From positions 186,001-250,000 of the forward strand of contig NZ_JAMJWD020000003.1 in assembly GCF_023554255.2 (NCBI RefSeq): a stretch of 64,000 nt of DNA. Reading direction: 5' to 3'. The notes beneath the pieces were generated by a model. The model was not told where the DNA came from and ran no database searches. It saw nothing but the letters and a program-made list of their open reading frames with translations. This document shows positions 25,171-33,788 of the stretch, piece after piece. This stretch comes from Phyllobacterium sp. 21LDTY02-6 (GTDB taxonomy: Bacteria > Pseudomonadota > Alphaproteobacteria > Rhizobiales > Rhizobiaceae). Each line of letters starts with the position of its first letter. Position 1 is the stretch's first letter. The position numbers were made by a program, and so were the translations under genes.

Positions 25171-26013
25171 ATGTTGGTTCCGTTTTTAATCATGCTTCGT
25201 GAAGGCATCGAAGCTGCCCTGATAGTGGGCATCGTTGCGACCTATCTGAAACAGACGGGACGCGGCGCATGGCTACCCGCCATCTGGGTCGGAATTCTTC
25301 TGGCGGTCGCGCTGTCCCTGTTCACCGGCGCTGCCTTGCAGCTCGCCAGCGCTCAATTCCCCCAGAAGGCACAGGAACTTTTCGAGGCGATCATCGGCAT
25401 CGTCGCCGTCATCATACTCTGCTCCATGGTGTTCTGGATGCGGAAGGCGGCGCGCTCGATCAGGCACGAACTCCACGCTTCGATCGATTCGGCGCTTGGC
25501 CATTCGAAGGGCGGCGCAACGGCCCTGATCGGCATGGTGTTCTTCGCCGTGGCGCGGGAAGGACTCGAATCCGTGTTCTTCCTGCTGGCGATCTTTCAGC
25601 AGAGCACCAGCGGCCATGCCCCGCTCGGCGCGCTGCTCGGCATTGTCGTCTCCGTCGTCATCGGCTACGGCATCTATGCGGGCGGCATCCGGCTCGATCT
25701 GCGCCGCTTCTTCTATTGGACCGGCATTTTCATCCTCGTCGTCGCCGCCGGCATCCTGGCGGGCGCCATCCGCCAATTGCACGAGGCAGGCGTCTGGAAC
25801 GGGCTTCAGACGGTGATCTTCGACCTGAGCAACGTGCTTCCGGCCGGTGGTCCGTTGGGCACCGTTCTCTCCGGCATATTCGGATATAACGACACGCCGA
25901 CGCTCGGAGAGGCGATCGGCTATGCCGGTTTCCTCGTCGTCAGCCTCTATCTGTTTCTTCGGCCTCCGAGTGCCGGCAAGCGTGTCGCACAGTCCCCAAC
26001 CGCAACGAATTGA
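25171..26013 (+). CDS. efeU: EfeU, FTR1-family iron permease
   Basis: A 280-residue inner-membrane permease with about seven hydrophobic segments. The two iron-binding signatures of the FTR1 family are intact: REGIE at residues 10-14 and REGLE at 129-133, each in a membrane helix. It imports iron, ferrous in the EfeUOB model with oxidation to ferric during passage. Length and start (GGAGAT before ATG) fit the family. It is the first gene of a four-gene operon with efeO, efeB and a second imelysin-type gene. The Irr-type box upstream implies control by iron status. Confidence 0.93.
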   Translation: MLVPFLIMLREGIEAALIVGIVATYLKQTGRGAWLPAIWVGILLAVALSLFTGAALQLASAQFPQKAQELFEAIIGIVAVIILCSMVFWMRKAARSIRHELHASIDSALGHSKGGATALIGMVFFAVAREGLESVFFLLAIFQQSTSGHAPLGALLGIVVSVVIGYGIYAGGIRLDLRRFFYWTGIFILVVAAGILAGAIRQLHEAGVWNGLQTVIFDLSNVLPAGGPLGTVLSGIFGYNDTPTLGEAIGYAGFLVVSLYLFLRPPSAGKRVAQSPTATN

Positions 26014-26025
26014 CGAAAGCGCTCC

Positions 26026-27207
26026 ATGCAACAGCAGCCCCCCTCGCCCGCCCCGTCATCGAAGCTGCTGCGTCTCGCGGTTGCCGGGGCCGCACTGCTG
26101 GTGGTTGCAGGCGGCGTCGCTTTCTACCTTGCCTCCGCGAAGCTTGCCGGGCAAAGCGCCGGCAATGCCATCCTTGTCACCATCAAGGATGGTGCGTGCA
26201 CGCCCAATGACATTACCGTGCCTGCCGGGCGCTCGACCTTCAAGATCGTCAACGAATCCGACCGCGCGCTGGAATGGGAAATCCTCGATGGCGTCATGGT
26301 CGTCGAAGAGCGCGAGAACATCGTTCCGGGCTTCAGCCAGACGATGGAGGCCAAGCTGCGGGCCGGCGATTATGAGATCACCTGCGGCCTGTTGAGCAGC
26401 CCGCGCGGCAGCCTGCATGTGACGCCATCGGCCGAGTCCGATGCGGAGGCGGCGCGGCCGTCGGTTTCGGCCTTCATCGGTCCGCTGGCCGAACTCCAGG
26501 TATTCCTCGTCACCCAGGTGAACACGCTCGCCAAGGCGAGCAAGGCGCTGGACGAGGCCGTCAAGGCCGGCGATCTCGATGGCGCCAGAGCGGCCTACCA
26601 GGCGGCAAGGGTTCCCTACAAAGCGATCGAGCCGATGGCCGACATGTTCGCGGACCTGCACAATATGATCGATCCCGTTGCCGATTATCTTGAAAAACGC
26701 GAGGCCGATCCCGCTTTCACGGGCTTTCATCGCCTCGAATACGGGCTTTTTGCGCAGAACAGCACGGACGGGCTGGCGCCCGTCGCGGACAGGCTCGTCG
26801 CAGATATCGCCACCCTGAAGGACCGGCTGCGCGGCCTGCGCATACCGCCCGAACAGATCGCAAAAGGGTCGGCGCGCCTGATGCGGATGCTGGGCGAGAA
26901 CCGCATTGCGAGCGGGCACGATCATTACTCGCAGACCGACCTTGCCGATTTCTCCGCCAATCTCGATGGCGTGACGCGAATGATGGCCTTGCTCCGGCCG
27001 GTCGCGATCGAAGCGAATGCCGCCGCCGTGGCGGATATCGAAAAGACCACGGCCGAGATGGCCGGCGCATTGGCGGCGCTGCGCGGCTCCGACGGCTTCC
27101 CGGCTTACGCGGCGGTGGCTGCGGACGACAGGCAGGCTCTCGCCGGCAAGGCGCGGGCGGTCGGCGATTCCATTGGCAAGCTGAATGCAGCATTGGGACT
27201 TGAGTGA
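26026..27207 (+). CDS. efeO: EfeO, cupredoxin plus imelysin (M75) iron-binding protein
   Basis: A 393-residue periplasmic protein. An N-terminal signal anchor (LAVAGAALLVVAGGVAFYLA) precedes a cupredoxin-like domain at ~45-125 (DITVPAGRSTFKIVN). A linker then leads to an imelysin/M75 domain at ~145-390. The conserved HxxE metal motif appears as HRLE at 235-238 in GFHRLEYGLF. EfeO is thought to receive or oxidise iron for EfeU. It starts 12 bp after efeU. The 275-residue protein at 28518 repeats only the M75 domain. Confidence 0.92.
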   Translation: MQQQPPSPAPSSKLLRLAVAGAALLVVAGGVAFYLASAKLAGQSAGNAILVTIKDGACTPNDITVPAGRSTFKIVNESDRALEWEILDGVMVVEERENIVPGFSQTMEAKLRAGDYEITCGLLSSPRGSLHVTPSAESDAEAARPSVSAFIGPLAELQVFLVTQVNTLAKASKALDEAVKAGDLDGARAAYQAARVPYKAIEPMADMFADLHNMIDPVADYLEKREADPAFTGFHRLEYGLFAQNSTDGLAPVADRLVADIATLKDRLRGLRIPPEQIAKGSARLMRMLGENRIASGHDHYSQTDLADFSANLDGVTRMMALLRPVAIEANAAAVADIEKTTAEMAGALAALRGSDGFPAYAAVAADDRQALAGKARAVGDSIGKLNAALGLE

Positions 27208-28508
27208 TGGCAAAGGACGGCGATAACTTCGCGACCACCCGACGCAAGGTTCTGTTCGGAGCCGGTGGCCTGCTGGCGACGGCCCAGCTTCCGGCAGCGC
27301 ATGCCGTCGAAATCGGCAGGGAACAGGTGACCGACGCTCCGGTCAGCGACAAGACGCAGCAACGCCAGCCATTTCACGGCCTGCACCAGCCGGGAATAGT
27401 CACGCCGCGCCCGGCCGCCGGCATGGTGGCGGCGTTTCACGTCCTGGCGAAGTCGCCGACCGAGGTGGAGCGGCTGTTCAGGCTGCTGACGGAGCGGATA
27501 GCGTTCCTCATGCAGGGCGGCGCCCCGCCCCAGCTCGACGACAAGCTGCCACCGGCCGATTCCGGCCTGCTCGGCCCCGATATCCCGCCGGACAACCTCA
27601 CCATGACGGTCTCGCTGGGTGCATCCTTCTTCGAACAGCGTTCCTGGCTTGCGGCGCACAGGCCGGTCCAACTGTCGCGCATGGCGGCATCGCCGAACGA
27701 TGCGCTCGACGCCGATCTCTGCCATGGCGACCTGCTGCTGCAGATCAGCTCCAACACGCCCGATACCAATATCCACGCCTTGCGCGACATATTGAAGAAC
27801 CTGCCCGACCTGATGGTCCTGCGGTGGAAACAGGAGGGCTCGGTGCCCGTCTTGCCGCCGAAGCCCGATGGCAGCCATGAAACAGCCCGGAACTTCCTCG
27901 GTTTCCGCGATGGCACCGCCAATCCCGATGCGAACGACAAGGCGCTGATGGACAGGATCGTCTGGGTCACCGCCGAGAGCGGCGAACCGCAATGGGCGGT
28001 CGCCGGCAGCTATCAGGTCGTGCGCATCATCCGCAATTTCGTCGAACGCTGGGACCGCACGCCGCTCGGCGAGCAGGAGCGCATAATCGGACGCAGGAAG
28101 GCCTCCGGCGCACCCTTCGGCGGCAAGGTGGAAGCGGATTTGCCCGACTATGCCGGCGATCCCGAGGGCACGATCACGCCGCTGGACGCCCATATCCGCC
28201 TGGCGAACAAGCGCAGCAAGGGCTCCGACGCAAACCTGATCCTGCGCCGTCCGTTCAACTATTCCAATGGCGTCAGCAAATCCGGCCAGCTCGAACAGGG
28301 CCTGCTGTTCATCTGCTACCAGGCCGATCTGGAAAAGGGGTTCATCACCGTCCAGAGGCAGCTCGATGGCGAACCCCTGGAAGAATACATCAAACCGATC
28401 GGCGGCGGGTTTTTCTATGCGCTGCCCGGCGCCCGGGACGAGAGAGATTTTCTCGGACGCACCCTTCTCGAAGCCGCTGGCCATCAAATGGCTGGCACCA
28501 GAACCTAA
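27207..28508 (+). CDS. efeB: EfeB, Tat-exported DyP-type haem peroxidase/deferrochelatase
   Basis: A 433-residue periplasmic DyP peroxidase. The twin-arginine signal TRRKVLFGAGGLLATAQLPA is at the N-terminus, and the family signature GFRDGT lies at residues 232-237 with the catalytic aspartate D235. Later FNYSNGV and a C-terminal GGGFFYALPG complete the ferredoxin-like fold. EfeB oxidises Fe2+ or removes iron from haem for EfeUO. ATG 27207 overlaps the efeO stop by one base; GTG 27204 is an alternative. Length is normal for EfeB. Folded, haem-loaded export by Tat is expected for the family. Confidence 0.93.
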   Translation: MAKDGDNFATTRRKVLFGAGGLLATAQLPAAHAVEIGREQVTDAPVSDKTQQRQPFHGLHQPGIVTPRPAAGMVAAFHVLAKSPTEVERLFRLLTERIAFLMQGGAPPQLDDKLPPADSGLLGPDIPPDNLTMTVSLGASFFEQRSWLAAHRPVQLSRMAASPNDALDADLCHGDLLLQISSNTPDTNIHALRDILKNLPDLMVLRWKQEGSVPVLPPKPDGSHETARNFLGFRDGTANPDANDKALMDRIVWVTAESGEPQWAVAGSYQVVRIIRNFVERWDRTPLGEQERIIGRRKASGAPFGGKVEADLPDYAGDPEGTITPLDAHIRLANKRSKGSDANLILRRPFNYSNGVSKSGQLEQGLLFICYQADLEKGFITVQRQLDGEPLEEYIKPIGGGFFYALPGARDERDFLGRTLLEAAGHQMAGTRT

Positions 28509-28517
28509 GGAACCACG

Positions 28518-29345
28518 ATGAAACCAAGCAGAATCCTGTCGACCAGTCTTTTCGCATTTGCCGTTCTCGCCGGTTCTTCCGGTGCGAGGGCGGAAGTATC
28601 GCCGCTCGATCTGGTCGGCCCGATCGCAGATTACAAGATCTACGTGTCGGAAAATCTCGAGAAGCTCGTCGCCGATACCAGGCAGTTCACCGATGCAGTC
28701 AAGGCCGGCGACCTCGACAAGGCGAAATCGCTCTTCGGTTCGACGCGCATGAGCTATGAAGCCATCGAGCCCATCGCGGAACTGTTCAGCGATCTCGACG
28801 CATCGATCGACTCGCGCGCCGACGATCATGAAAAGGCGGAGAAAGACCCGGGCTTCACCGGTTTCCATCGCATCGAATATGGTCTTTTCGCCGAGAACAG
28901 CACCAAGGACCTGGCGCCGTTCGCCGACAAGCTCATGGCGGATGTCACCGACCTCAACAAGCGCATCACCGACCTGACGCTTCCGCCGGAAAAGGTCGTC
29001 GGCGGTGCGGCGGTGCTGATGGAAGAAGTTGCCGCCACCAAGATTTCCGGCGAGGAAGACCGCTACAGCCACACCGATCTTTGGGACTTCAAGGCCAATT
29101 TCGACGGCTCGCGCAAGATATTCGACCTCGTGCGTCCGCTGATCGAAAAGGACGAAGGTGATTTCATCACCAAGGTTTCGGCCAATTTCGACAAGGTCGA
29201 CGAGACCCTCGGCAAGTACAAGACGGCGGAAGGCTATGAGCTTTACGACAAGCTCAGCGAGGACGATCGCGCCGTGCTCGCGGCGGCGGTAAATACCCTC
29301 GCCGAAGATCTCTCCACCCTGCGCGGCAAGCTCGGGCTGAACTAG
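28518..29345 (+). CDS. EfeM/EfeO-like imelysin (M75) protein without cupredoxin
   Basis: A 275-residue protein with a cleavable signal peptide ([20 protein letters not shown]) followed directly by an imelysin/M75 domain. The metal motif HRIE is at residues 117-120 in [12 protein letters not shown]. Much of the sequence parallels the M75 half of EfeO at 26026, with identical stretches such as GFTGFHR-like and SHTDL/SQTDL blocks, so it is a duplicated, shortened form (EfeM type). It starts 9 bp after efeB with AAGGA. Such EfeM proteins are thought to bind periplasmic iron for EfeU. A terminator follows. Confidence 0.88.
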   Translation: MKPSRILSTSLFAFAVLAGSSGARAEVSPLDLVGPIADYKIYVSENLEKLVADTRQFTDAVKAGDLDKAKSLFGSTRMSYEAIEPIAELFSDLDASIDSRADDHEKAEKDPGFTGFHRIEYGLFAENSTKDLAPFADKLMADVTDLNKRITDLTLPPEKVVGGAAVLMEEVAATKISGEEDRYSHTDLWDFKANFDGSRKIFDLVRPLIEKDEGDFITKVSANFDKVDETLGKYKTAEGYELYDKLSEDDRAVLAAAVNTLAEDLSTLRGKLGLN

Positions 29346-29379
29346 GCCGGCGCCGCGACAATACCGGAGCCCGCTTCGA

Positions 29380-29458
29380 TGAACTGACCCCCGAAAGTTG
29401 GACATCAACCTTCGGGGGTTTTGCATGTCCAAGTACAGCTTAGCGTTCAAGCAGTCCG
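29380..29458 (+). mobile_element. Truncated IS3-family insertion sequence end
   Basis: The sequence TGAACTGACCCCCGAAAG resembles an IS3/IS150-group terminal repeat. It is followed 45 bp later by an ATG at 29425 that begins MSKYSLAFKQSV, the typical start of an IS3-type OrfA transposase (MSKYS.EFK...). The reading frame loses similarity at about 29458, where the small membrane-protein gene on the other strand begins. Only ~80 bp survive and no right end is visible, so this is a dead remnant. Confidence 0.6.
29388..29423 (+). terminator. Terminator hairpin derived from the IS remnant
   Basis: Outer stem CCCCCGAA / TTCGGGGG and inner stem GTTG / CAAC, separated by one A-C mismatch, are followed by TTTT. 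It lies 42 bp after the last efe gene and probably ends that operon, reusing the IS terminal sequence. Confidence 0.75.
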
Positions 29459-29617
29459 TCAGGCCACGCGTTCGGCCGTTTCGGCGGGCACGGCCGGCGA
29501 CGACAGTTTCTCCAGGTCCGGCGGCATGGCGGCCGTGAGAAAGAAGACGACGACCGCGACGAACACCGTGAGCACGAACAGCATCATGATGATTACAGCG
29601 CGTGGGAGGCGTCTCAT
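29459..29617 (-). CDS. Small single-span membrane protein, 52 residues
   Basis: A short reverse-strand frame encodes a basic head (MRRLPRA), one strongly hydrophobic helix (VIIMMLFVLTVFVAVVVFFL) and an acidic, proline-containing tail ending ETAERVA. An AGGGA precedes the ATG by seven bases. The hydrophobic pattern and charge layout (positive-inside) are those of a real small membrane protein rather than random translation. It lies between the IS remnant, which abuts its 3' end, and a 15-bp tandem repeat in its leader. No family is recognised. Confidence 0.55.
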   Translation of the reverse strand: MRRLPRAVIIMMLFVLTVFVAVVVFFLTAAMPPDLEKLSSPAVPAETAERVA

Positions 29618-29626
29618 GTCGTCGAT

Positions 29627-29671
29627 CCCTGATGGTTTGTACCCTGATGGTTTGTGCCCTGGTGGCTTGTG
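29627..29671. repeat. Three tandem 15-bp repeats
   Basis: Units CCCTGATGGTTTGTA, CCCTGATGGTTTGTG and CCCTGGTGGCTTGTG follow without gaps. On the reverse strand they form the leader of the small membrane-protein gene, and each unit contributes a CAGGG similar to a Shine-Dalgarno. Confidence 0.8.
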
Positions 29672-29675
29672 ACTG

Positions 29676-29721
29676 TCGGGGCGAACTCGAACCGTGGTTC
29701 ACCAACCGGCAGTCGCCCCGA
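29676..29721 (-). terminator. Hairpin after the alpha/beta hydrolase gene
   Basis: Outer stem TCGGGGCGA / TCGCCCCGA encloses a small inner hairpin GAACC-GT-GGTTC. It lies 24 bp beyond the hydrolase stop on the reverse strand. No U tract is present, so termination would be weak or Rho-assisted. Confidence 0.4.
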
Positions 29722-29744
29722 TTGTTCCGCGGCGACTGGCGGCG

Positions 29745-30476
29745 CTACCGCCGCGCACCGAGGATCATCTCGCGGAACCATTCGAGCAGCAGCGAATCAT
29801 AGGCCCGCTGGCCTTCCGGCTGGCTGAGGGCGTGGTCTGCACCCGAAATGATGCGCGCGGTGAGCGAGCGCGCATTGATGAAGGCGGCGCGATAGCTGGC
29901 TATCGCGGCATGGGGGACGATCTCGTCATGTTCCGACGAGACGATGAGCACATCGCCCTTGAACCTTCGGCTGACGGAAAGCGCGTTATTGTCTGCCGGC
30001 ATGACGATGGTCGAGCGGTATTCGGCAAGGTCCGCCTTGTCGAGCGCATATTTCGGCACATCCCAATCCGCATCGCGGTACAATGCGGGCACGCGCAGCG
30101 CCAGCCAGCGCACCGGCCGCAGCGAGGTCAGGATGGTGGCGAGATAGCCGCCATAGCTGCTGCCGATCACCGCAATCGCATCCGGATCGATGTCGGGATG
30201 CGCCGCCAGCCTGTCATAGGCCGCCAAGGCATCGTTGAGATTGTCCCCGCGCGTGACGTAGCGCTGCTGCGATAGTGTCGCCGCATGACCGCGCATGTCG
30301 AATGTCAGGCAGACGCTGCCAAGCGCGGCGATGTCCTTGGCGCGCCGCAGATCGCGCTCCTGGCTTCCGGCCCATCCATGCAGAAACAGCACGCCGGGCA
30401 TGCCCGTATCCGGAAACGCAAAGGTTCCCGATATGCGCTGGGCATCGACATCGATGTCAATCTTGCTGCTGTGCAT
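29745..30476 (-). CDS. Alpha/beta hydrolase
   Basis: A 243-residue cytosolic alpha/beta hydrolase of the dienelactone hydrolase/S9-like type. The oxyanion region LFLHGWAG is near residue 30, the nucleophile elbow GSSYGG holds S107, an acidic residue follows in SSEHDEIVP near 180 and the histidine sits in GADHALS near 215. There is no signal peptide. Its start overlaps the end of the DUF3182 gene by 20 bp, so the two are co-transcribed. The substrate is unknown; an esterase or peptidase-like activity is possible. Confidence 0.82.
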   Translation of the reverse strand: MHSSKIDIDVDAQRISGTFAFPDTGMPGVLFLHGWAGSQERDLRRAKDIAALGSVCLTFDMRGHAATLSQQRYVTRGDNLNDALAAYDRLAAHPDIDPDAIAVIGSSYGGYLATILTSLRPVRWLALRVPALYRDADWDVPKYALDKADLAEYRSTIVMPADNNALSVSRRFKGDVLIVSSEHDEIVPHAAIASYRAAFINARSLTARIISGADHALSQPEGQRAYDSLLLEWFREMILGARR

Positions 30477-31563
30477 GATATTTCACCTCCAGTTTTGCAT
30501 ATTTCGTGATCGGCCCTTCGACAGGATCGACGCCGCTGCAAAAGATGCGATGCGAGGGATCGCCTGTCCCGACAGCGCCGAACACCTCATGCGAGGACGC
30601 CCGCACGGCCACCACATCCGCTTCCCGCGCGAAGGTTTCCAGGGCCAGCATCTCGGCGGGCGTGGCGCCGCCGGTTCGCCAGGACTGCTCCAGCACGGCA
30701 ACCCGTCTCCGCCCCCCGGCATCCTGCCCGACGATCACGTCGTAATTCCTGCGCGATGCCACGATGCCGAGAATATTGGCGGCGCAATCGTCATAAAACC
30801 GGGCCGCCGCGATGATTTCCCGCGAGAGGGCAGTCGTGGTCCGGCTGATCAGCGCATCCCAGTCCCCCTGGACGGCATAGAGCGTCGTGCCGCCATAGGT
30901 CTCCCGGCCGCGCTTGTCCCGGGTCGCCCGCTGCTTGCCGATATAGGTCAGCATCATCCCGTCCAGGATGATCTGGCCGACGCTGAACGTGCGCGCCTCG
31001 GCGAGGTTCTCCTCGAGCACGAAGCCTTCCTCGAACGCCTGTTCGGAGATTTCGCCGGCCCAGCTCGCGAGATCACGCGCCTCGGTGAACTCATACTGGC
31101 CCTTGCCGCCATCCGCCTGGCCGGCTTTCACGCGGATCGGGCCAAAACGCAGCAGCCGCTCGCCGGCGGCGACGAGGTCGGCGCGGCTGAACACGGCGAA
31201 GCCCCTGAGCGCCACGTCGCCGACCTTCTGCGGAAACACATGGCTCCAGCCGTCCGGACCGCTCGCGCCGAGCCCCAGAAGCGGATGGGTGATGATCTTG
31301 CTGGCCATGAATGTATGCGGCACCACGCCGCCGAAAAGGTCGGCCGGTGTCCAGCCCGGCCCGTCGCCCGGCAAGCTGTCGAGCGACAATGTCGATGCAG
31401 GCAGATAGTAGTTCCCGGCTCGGTCCGCCCAATGGTCGCCGGGTGGATCTTCGATCAGCGCGCAGCCTTTCAGCTTCGCAAGCCGTTTCCCGATACTGAC
31501 AAGGGTCGCGTGCTTGTGCCAGGCTTGCCTGGGCTCTTCGAGCAGGATTACAGCGTGTTTCAT
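30457..31563 (-). CDS. DUF3182 family protein
   Basis: A 368-residue protein matching the DUF3182 family by its opening (MKHAVILLEEPRQAWHKHAT), the middle RFGPIRVKAGQADGGKGQ segment and the C-terminal DASVGQDA-like/VLEQSWRTGGATPAE block. The alternating glycine-rich loops and the acidic EEGFVLEENL motif recall an ATP-grasp fold, but no function is established. I chose ATG 31563 with GAGGAC upstream; a longer frame from 31623 lacks a ribosome site. It forms a two-gene unit with the alpha/beta hydrolase, the usual partner in rhizobia by my recollection. Confidence 0.75.
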   Translation of the reverse strand: MKHAVILLEEPRQAWHKHATLVSIGKRLAKLKGCALIEDPPGDHWADRAGNYYLPASTLSLDSLPGDGPGWTPADLFGGVVPHTFMASKIITHPLLGLGASGPDGWSHVFPQKVGDVALRGFAVFSRADLVAAGERLLRFGPIRVKAGQADGGKGQYEFTEARDLASWAGEISEQAFEEGFVLEENLAEARTFSVGQIILDGMMLTYIGKQRATRDKRGRETYGGTTLYAVQGDWDALISRTTTALSREIIAAARFYDDCAANILGIVASRRNYDVIVGQDAGGRRRVAVLEQSWRTGGATPAEMLALETFAREADVVAVRASSHEVFGAVGTGDPSHRIFCSGVDPVEGPITKYAKLEVKYHAQQQD

Positions 31564-32142
31564 CCCGTCCTCGCATTCCATTGCAATAGACTCAATGGGG
31601 ACGCGGGTGCATTGTTCCCTCACGCGAAGCGAGGGGCCTGCCGTGGGAGTTTATTGCACCTCTCGGCCCACGCGGTGGGATAGATTTTCGGCCTCAAAAA
31701 ATATTTCGCCCTGCAAGCCACTGATCTTGCTCTTTTTTCTTCCGGCAACCAAAATAAATTGCACAGACTTATCCCCCCTGTTTGAAACCGGGTTATTCTG
31801 TGCAGGTCCTTTCCAGTGGGGGAGCAGCTTCCGGTGCTGTTTCGATTGCTGGGAAAGGATGGCGTTGCCGGATGGTCGGAAGTGACAACCCCGATAATCC
31901 AGCAAACTGCAGATGGAAACGGAGGTGGCGCTTCGGTTTCCGGGTTGTTGCGTCTGACAAACGCAATGATAGCAGGCAAAGACGTCGCGGGCGGTCTTCG
32001 GACCTCGACCCTGATACCACTACGACGCGCTGAAGACCGCCCGTCTCCCCCATTTTCAATGACCAGACGCGATTTCGCGGGCGTGGTGCGGACTTCCTGC
32101 ATTCAACTGTGCAGTCCCTCTTTGGAACGTTGCATCGGAAGC
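31564..32142. other. 579-bp intergenic region without convincing genes
   Basis: It lies between the starts of the DUF3182 gene and the 3' end of the PiT gene. Short open frames occur on both strands, but their products are rich in Arg, Pro and Ser, lack ribosome sites and show no family features. The part near 31680-31800 is AT-richer and may hold the DUF3182 promoter. The only clear structure is the inverted repeat at 31988-32043. Confidence 0.5.
31988..32043. repeat. 12-bp inverted repeat with 32-nt loop
   Basis: Arms CGGGCGGTCTTC and GAAGACCGCCCG are perfect complements. It lies about 100 bp beyond the PiT stop. The loop is long and no U tract follows, so it does not look like a simple terminator. 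Confidence 0.6.
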
Positions 32143-33144
32143 CTAGACCACACCGCCCAGCCAGTAGAAGCAGGCGGCGACGAGCGCTGCCGCCGGCATC
32201 GTCAGCACCCAGGCGACGACGATATTGCCGGCGAGTTGCCAACGGACGGCTGAAACGCGCCGCGCCGCGCCGACGCCGACAATGGCGCCCGTGATCGTGT
32301 GCGTGGTGGACACCGGAATGCCGAGCCATGTCGCGCCGAAAAGCGTGATGGCGCCGCCGGTTTCGGCGCAGAAGCCCTGCATCGGCTTGAGCCGCGTTAT
32401 CCTCGAACCCATGGTGTGAACGATGCGCCAGCCGCCGAACAATGTCCCGAGCGCCATGGCCGACTGGCACGTTATCACCACCCAGAACGGCACGTGGAAC
32501 TCGCCGCCGAGATGGCCCTCGGAGAACAGCAGCACGGCGATGATCCCCATCGTCTTCTGCGCATCATTGCCGCCATGGCCGAGCGAGTAGAGCGATGCCG
32601 AGACGAATTGCAGGCCGCGGAACGTGCGATCGACCGCGAACGGCGTCTGGCGTACGAACAGCCAGGAGACGAGCAGGACGAGCATCAGAGCCAGGAAGAA
32701 GCCGATGGCCGGCGACAGGAAGATGGCGCTGACGGTCTTCAGCAGGCCGGTCCAGACGATGGCGTCGAACCCGGTCCTGGCAAGGGCGGCGCCGACGAGC
32801 CCGCCGACGAGCGCATGGGAGGAGCTGGACGGAATGCCGAAGAACCAGGTGATGAGGTTCCACGAAATCGCTCCCATCAGGGCCGCGAAGATCAGCCGCG
32901 GCGTGACGCTTCCCGCATCGATGATGCCGGTGCCGAGCGTTTCGGCGACATGCAGGCCGAAGAACAGGAAGGCGATGAAATTGAAGAAGGCCGCCCAGGC
33001 CACCGCATAGTGCGGCCGCAGCACCCGTGTCGAGACGATGGTCGCGATGGAATTCGCCGCGTCGTGCAGCCCGTTCAGGAAGTCGAAGAACAGCGCGATG
33101 CCGACGAGGCCGATCAACAAAGGCAGGCTGAGGGCCGCGTCCAT
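32143..33144 (-). CDS. PiT-family inorganic phosphate transporter
   Basis: A 333-residue inner-membrane protein with about nine to ten hydrophobic helices. Both PiT signatures are present: GLHDAANSIATIVSTRVL in the N-terminal half and HGGNDAQKTMG in the C-terminal half; a late TTHTITGAIVGVG follows. It carries out proton- or sodium-coupled uptake of metal-phosphate at low affinity. The start shares one base with the stop of the DUF47 gene, a common pairing in rhizobia (orfA-pit). No Pho box was recognised upstream, which agrees with pit being expressed when phosphate is plentiful. Confidence 0.92.
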   Translation of the reverse strand: MDAALSLPLLIGLVGIALFFDFLNGLHDAANSIATIVSTRVLRPHYAVAWAAFFNFIAFLFFGLHVAETLGTGIIDAGSVTPRLIFAALMGAISWNLITWFFGIPSSSSHALVGGLVGAALARTGFDAIVWTGLLKTVSAIFLSPAIGFFLALMLVLLVSWLFVRQTPFAVDRTFRGLQFVSASLYSLGHGGNDAQKTMGIIAVLLFSEGHLGGEFHVPFWVVITCQSAMALGTLFGGWRIVHTMGSRITRLKPMQGFCAETGGAITLFGATWLGIPVSTTHTITGAIVGVGAARRVSAVRWQLAGNIVVAWVLTMPAAALVAACFYWLGGVV

Positions 33145-33788
33145 CAGATGTTCTCGATCACGATACCGCTGATCTCGTCCGCCACATCCTCGAAGCGATC
33201 GACGACCTTTTCGAGCTCGCCATAGATCTCGCTGCCGATGATGAAGGCCATGGCATCGGACTTGCCATGGCGCTGATAGAGATCCTTCAGGCCCGCATCG
33301 TAGAGATGGTCGGCCTTGTCCTCGAGGCTCACCACTTCCTCGGCAATGGCGCCGAGACGGGCGGCATTGGTGCCGACGCGGACGAGCAGCGGCACCGCCT
33401 CAGCGATCAGCCGCGCCGCGGCGGCGATCAGTTCGCCCATCGCCCGCATGCGCGGATCGAAGGACCTTTGCTCGTATAGCTGGATCGTCTTGACGGTCTT
33501 GTGCATCATGTCGATGGCGTCGTCCATCGACTGGATGAGGTCCTTGATGTCGCTGCGATCGAACGGCGTTATGAAGCTGCGGCGCACCGCCTGCAGCACC
33601 TGCCGCGTGATCTCGTCGGCTTCGTCCTCGAGTTCGACGATGCGCGCGCAATGGCCGTCGATATCGCCCTCGCCGGCGAGCAGGGCCTGCAGCGCGTCGG
33701 CCGCTTCCACGACCGTCTTCGAATGAAGTGCAAAAAGATCGAAGAACCGATCTTCCCGTGGCAGCAATGCGCGAAACCAGCCTAGCAT
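33144..33788 (-). CDS. DUF47 family (PhoU-like) Pit accessory protein
   Basis: A 214-residue, all-helical protein of the DUF47/TIGR00153 family, distantly like PhoU. The helices are rich in Glu and Asp (CARIVELEDEADEITRQVL, KDLIQSMDDAIDMMHKTVK), giving the metal-binding EXXXD pattern of the fold. GGGAG precedes the ATG. It is translationally coupled to the PiT transporter. In S. meliloti the equivalent orfA-pit operon is controlled by PhoB; the protein is presumed to modulate Pit activity. Confidence 0.88.
   Translation of the reverse strand: MLGWFRALLPREDRFFDLFALHSKTVVEAADALQALLAGEGDIDGHCARIVELEDEADEITRQVLQAVRRSFITPFDRSDIKDLIQSMDDAIDMMHKTVKTIQLYEQRSFDPRMRAMGELIAAAARLIAEAVPLLVRVGTNAARLGAIAEEVVSLEDKADHLYDAGLKDLYQRHGKSDAMAFIIGSEIYGELEKVVDRFEDVADEISGIVIENI

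Noticed and set aside
29421..29672. Forward open frame across the IS remnant and repeats
   Set aside because: It is out of frame with the OrfA start at 29425 and is antisense to the small membrane-protein gene.
27105..29705. Reverse-strand open frame of 866 codons opposite efeB and the EfeM-like gene
   Set aside because: Antisense to well-supported iron-uptake genes, without ribosome site or domain features.
31620..32253. Overlapping frames on both strands in the intergenic region
   Set aside because: Neither product has a recognisable fold, ribosome site or codon usage like its neighbours.
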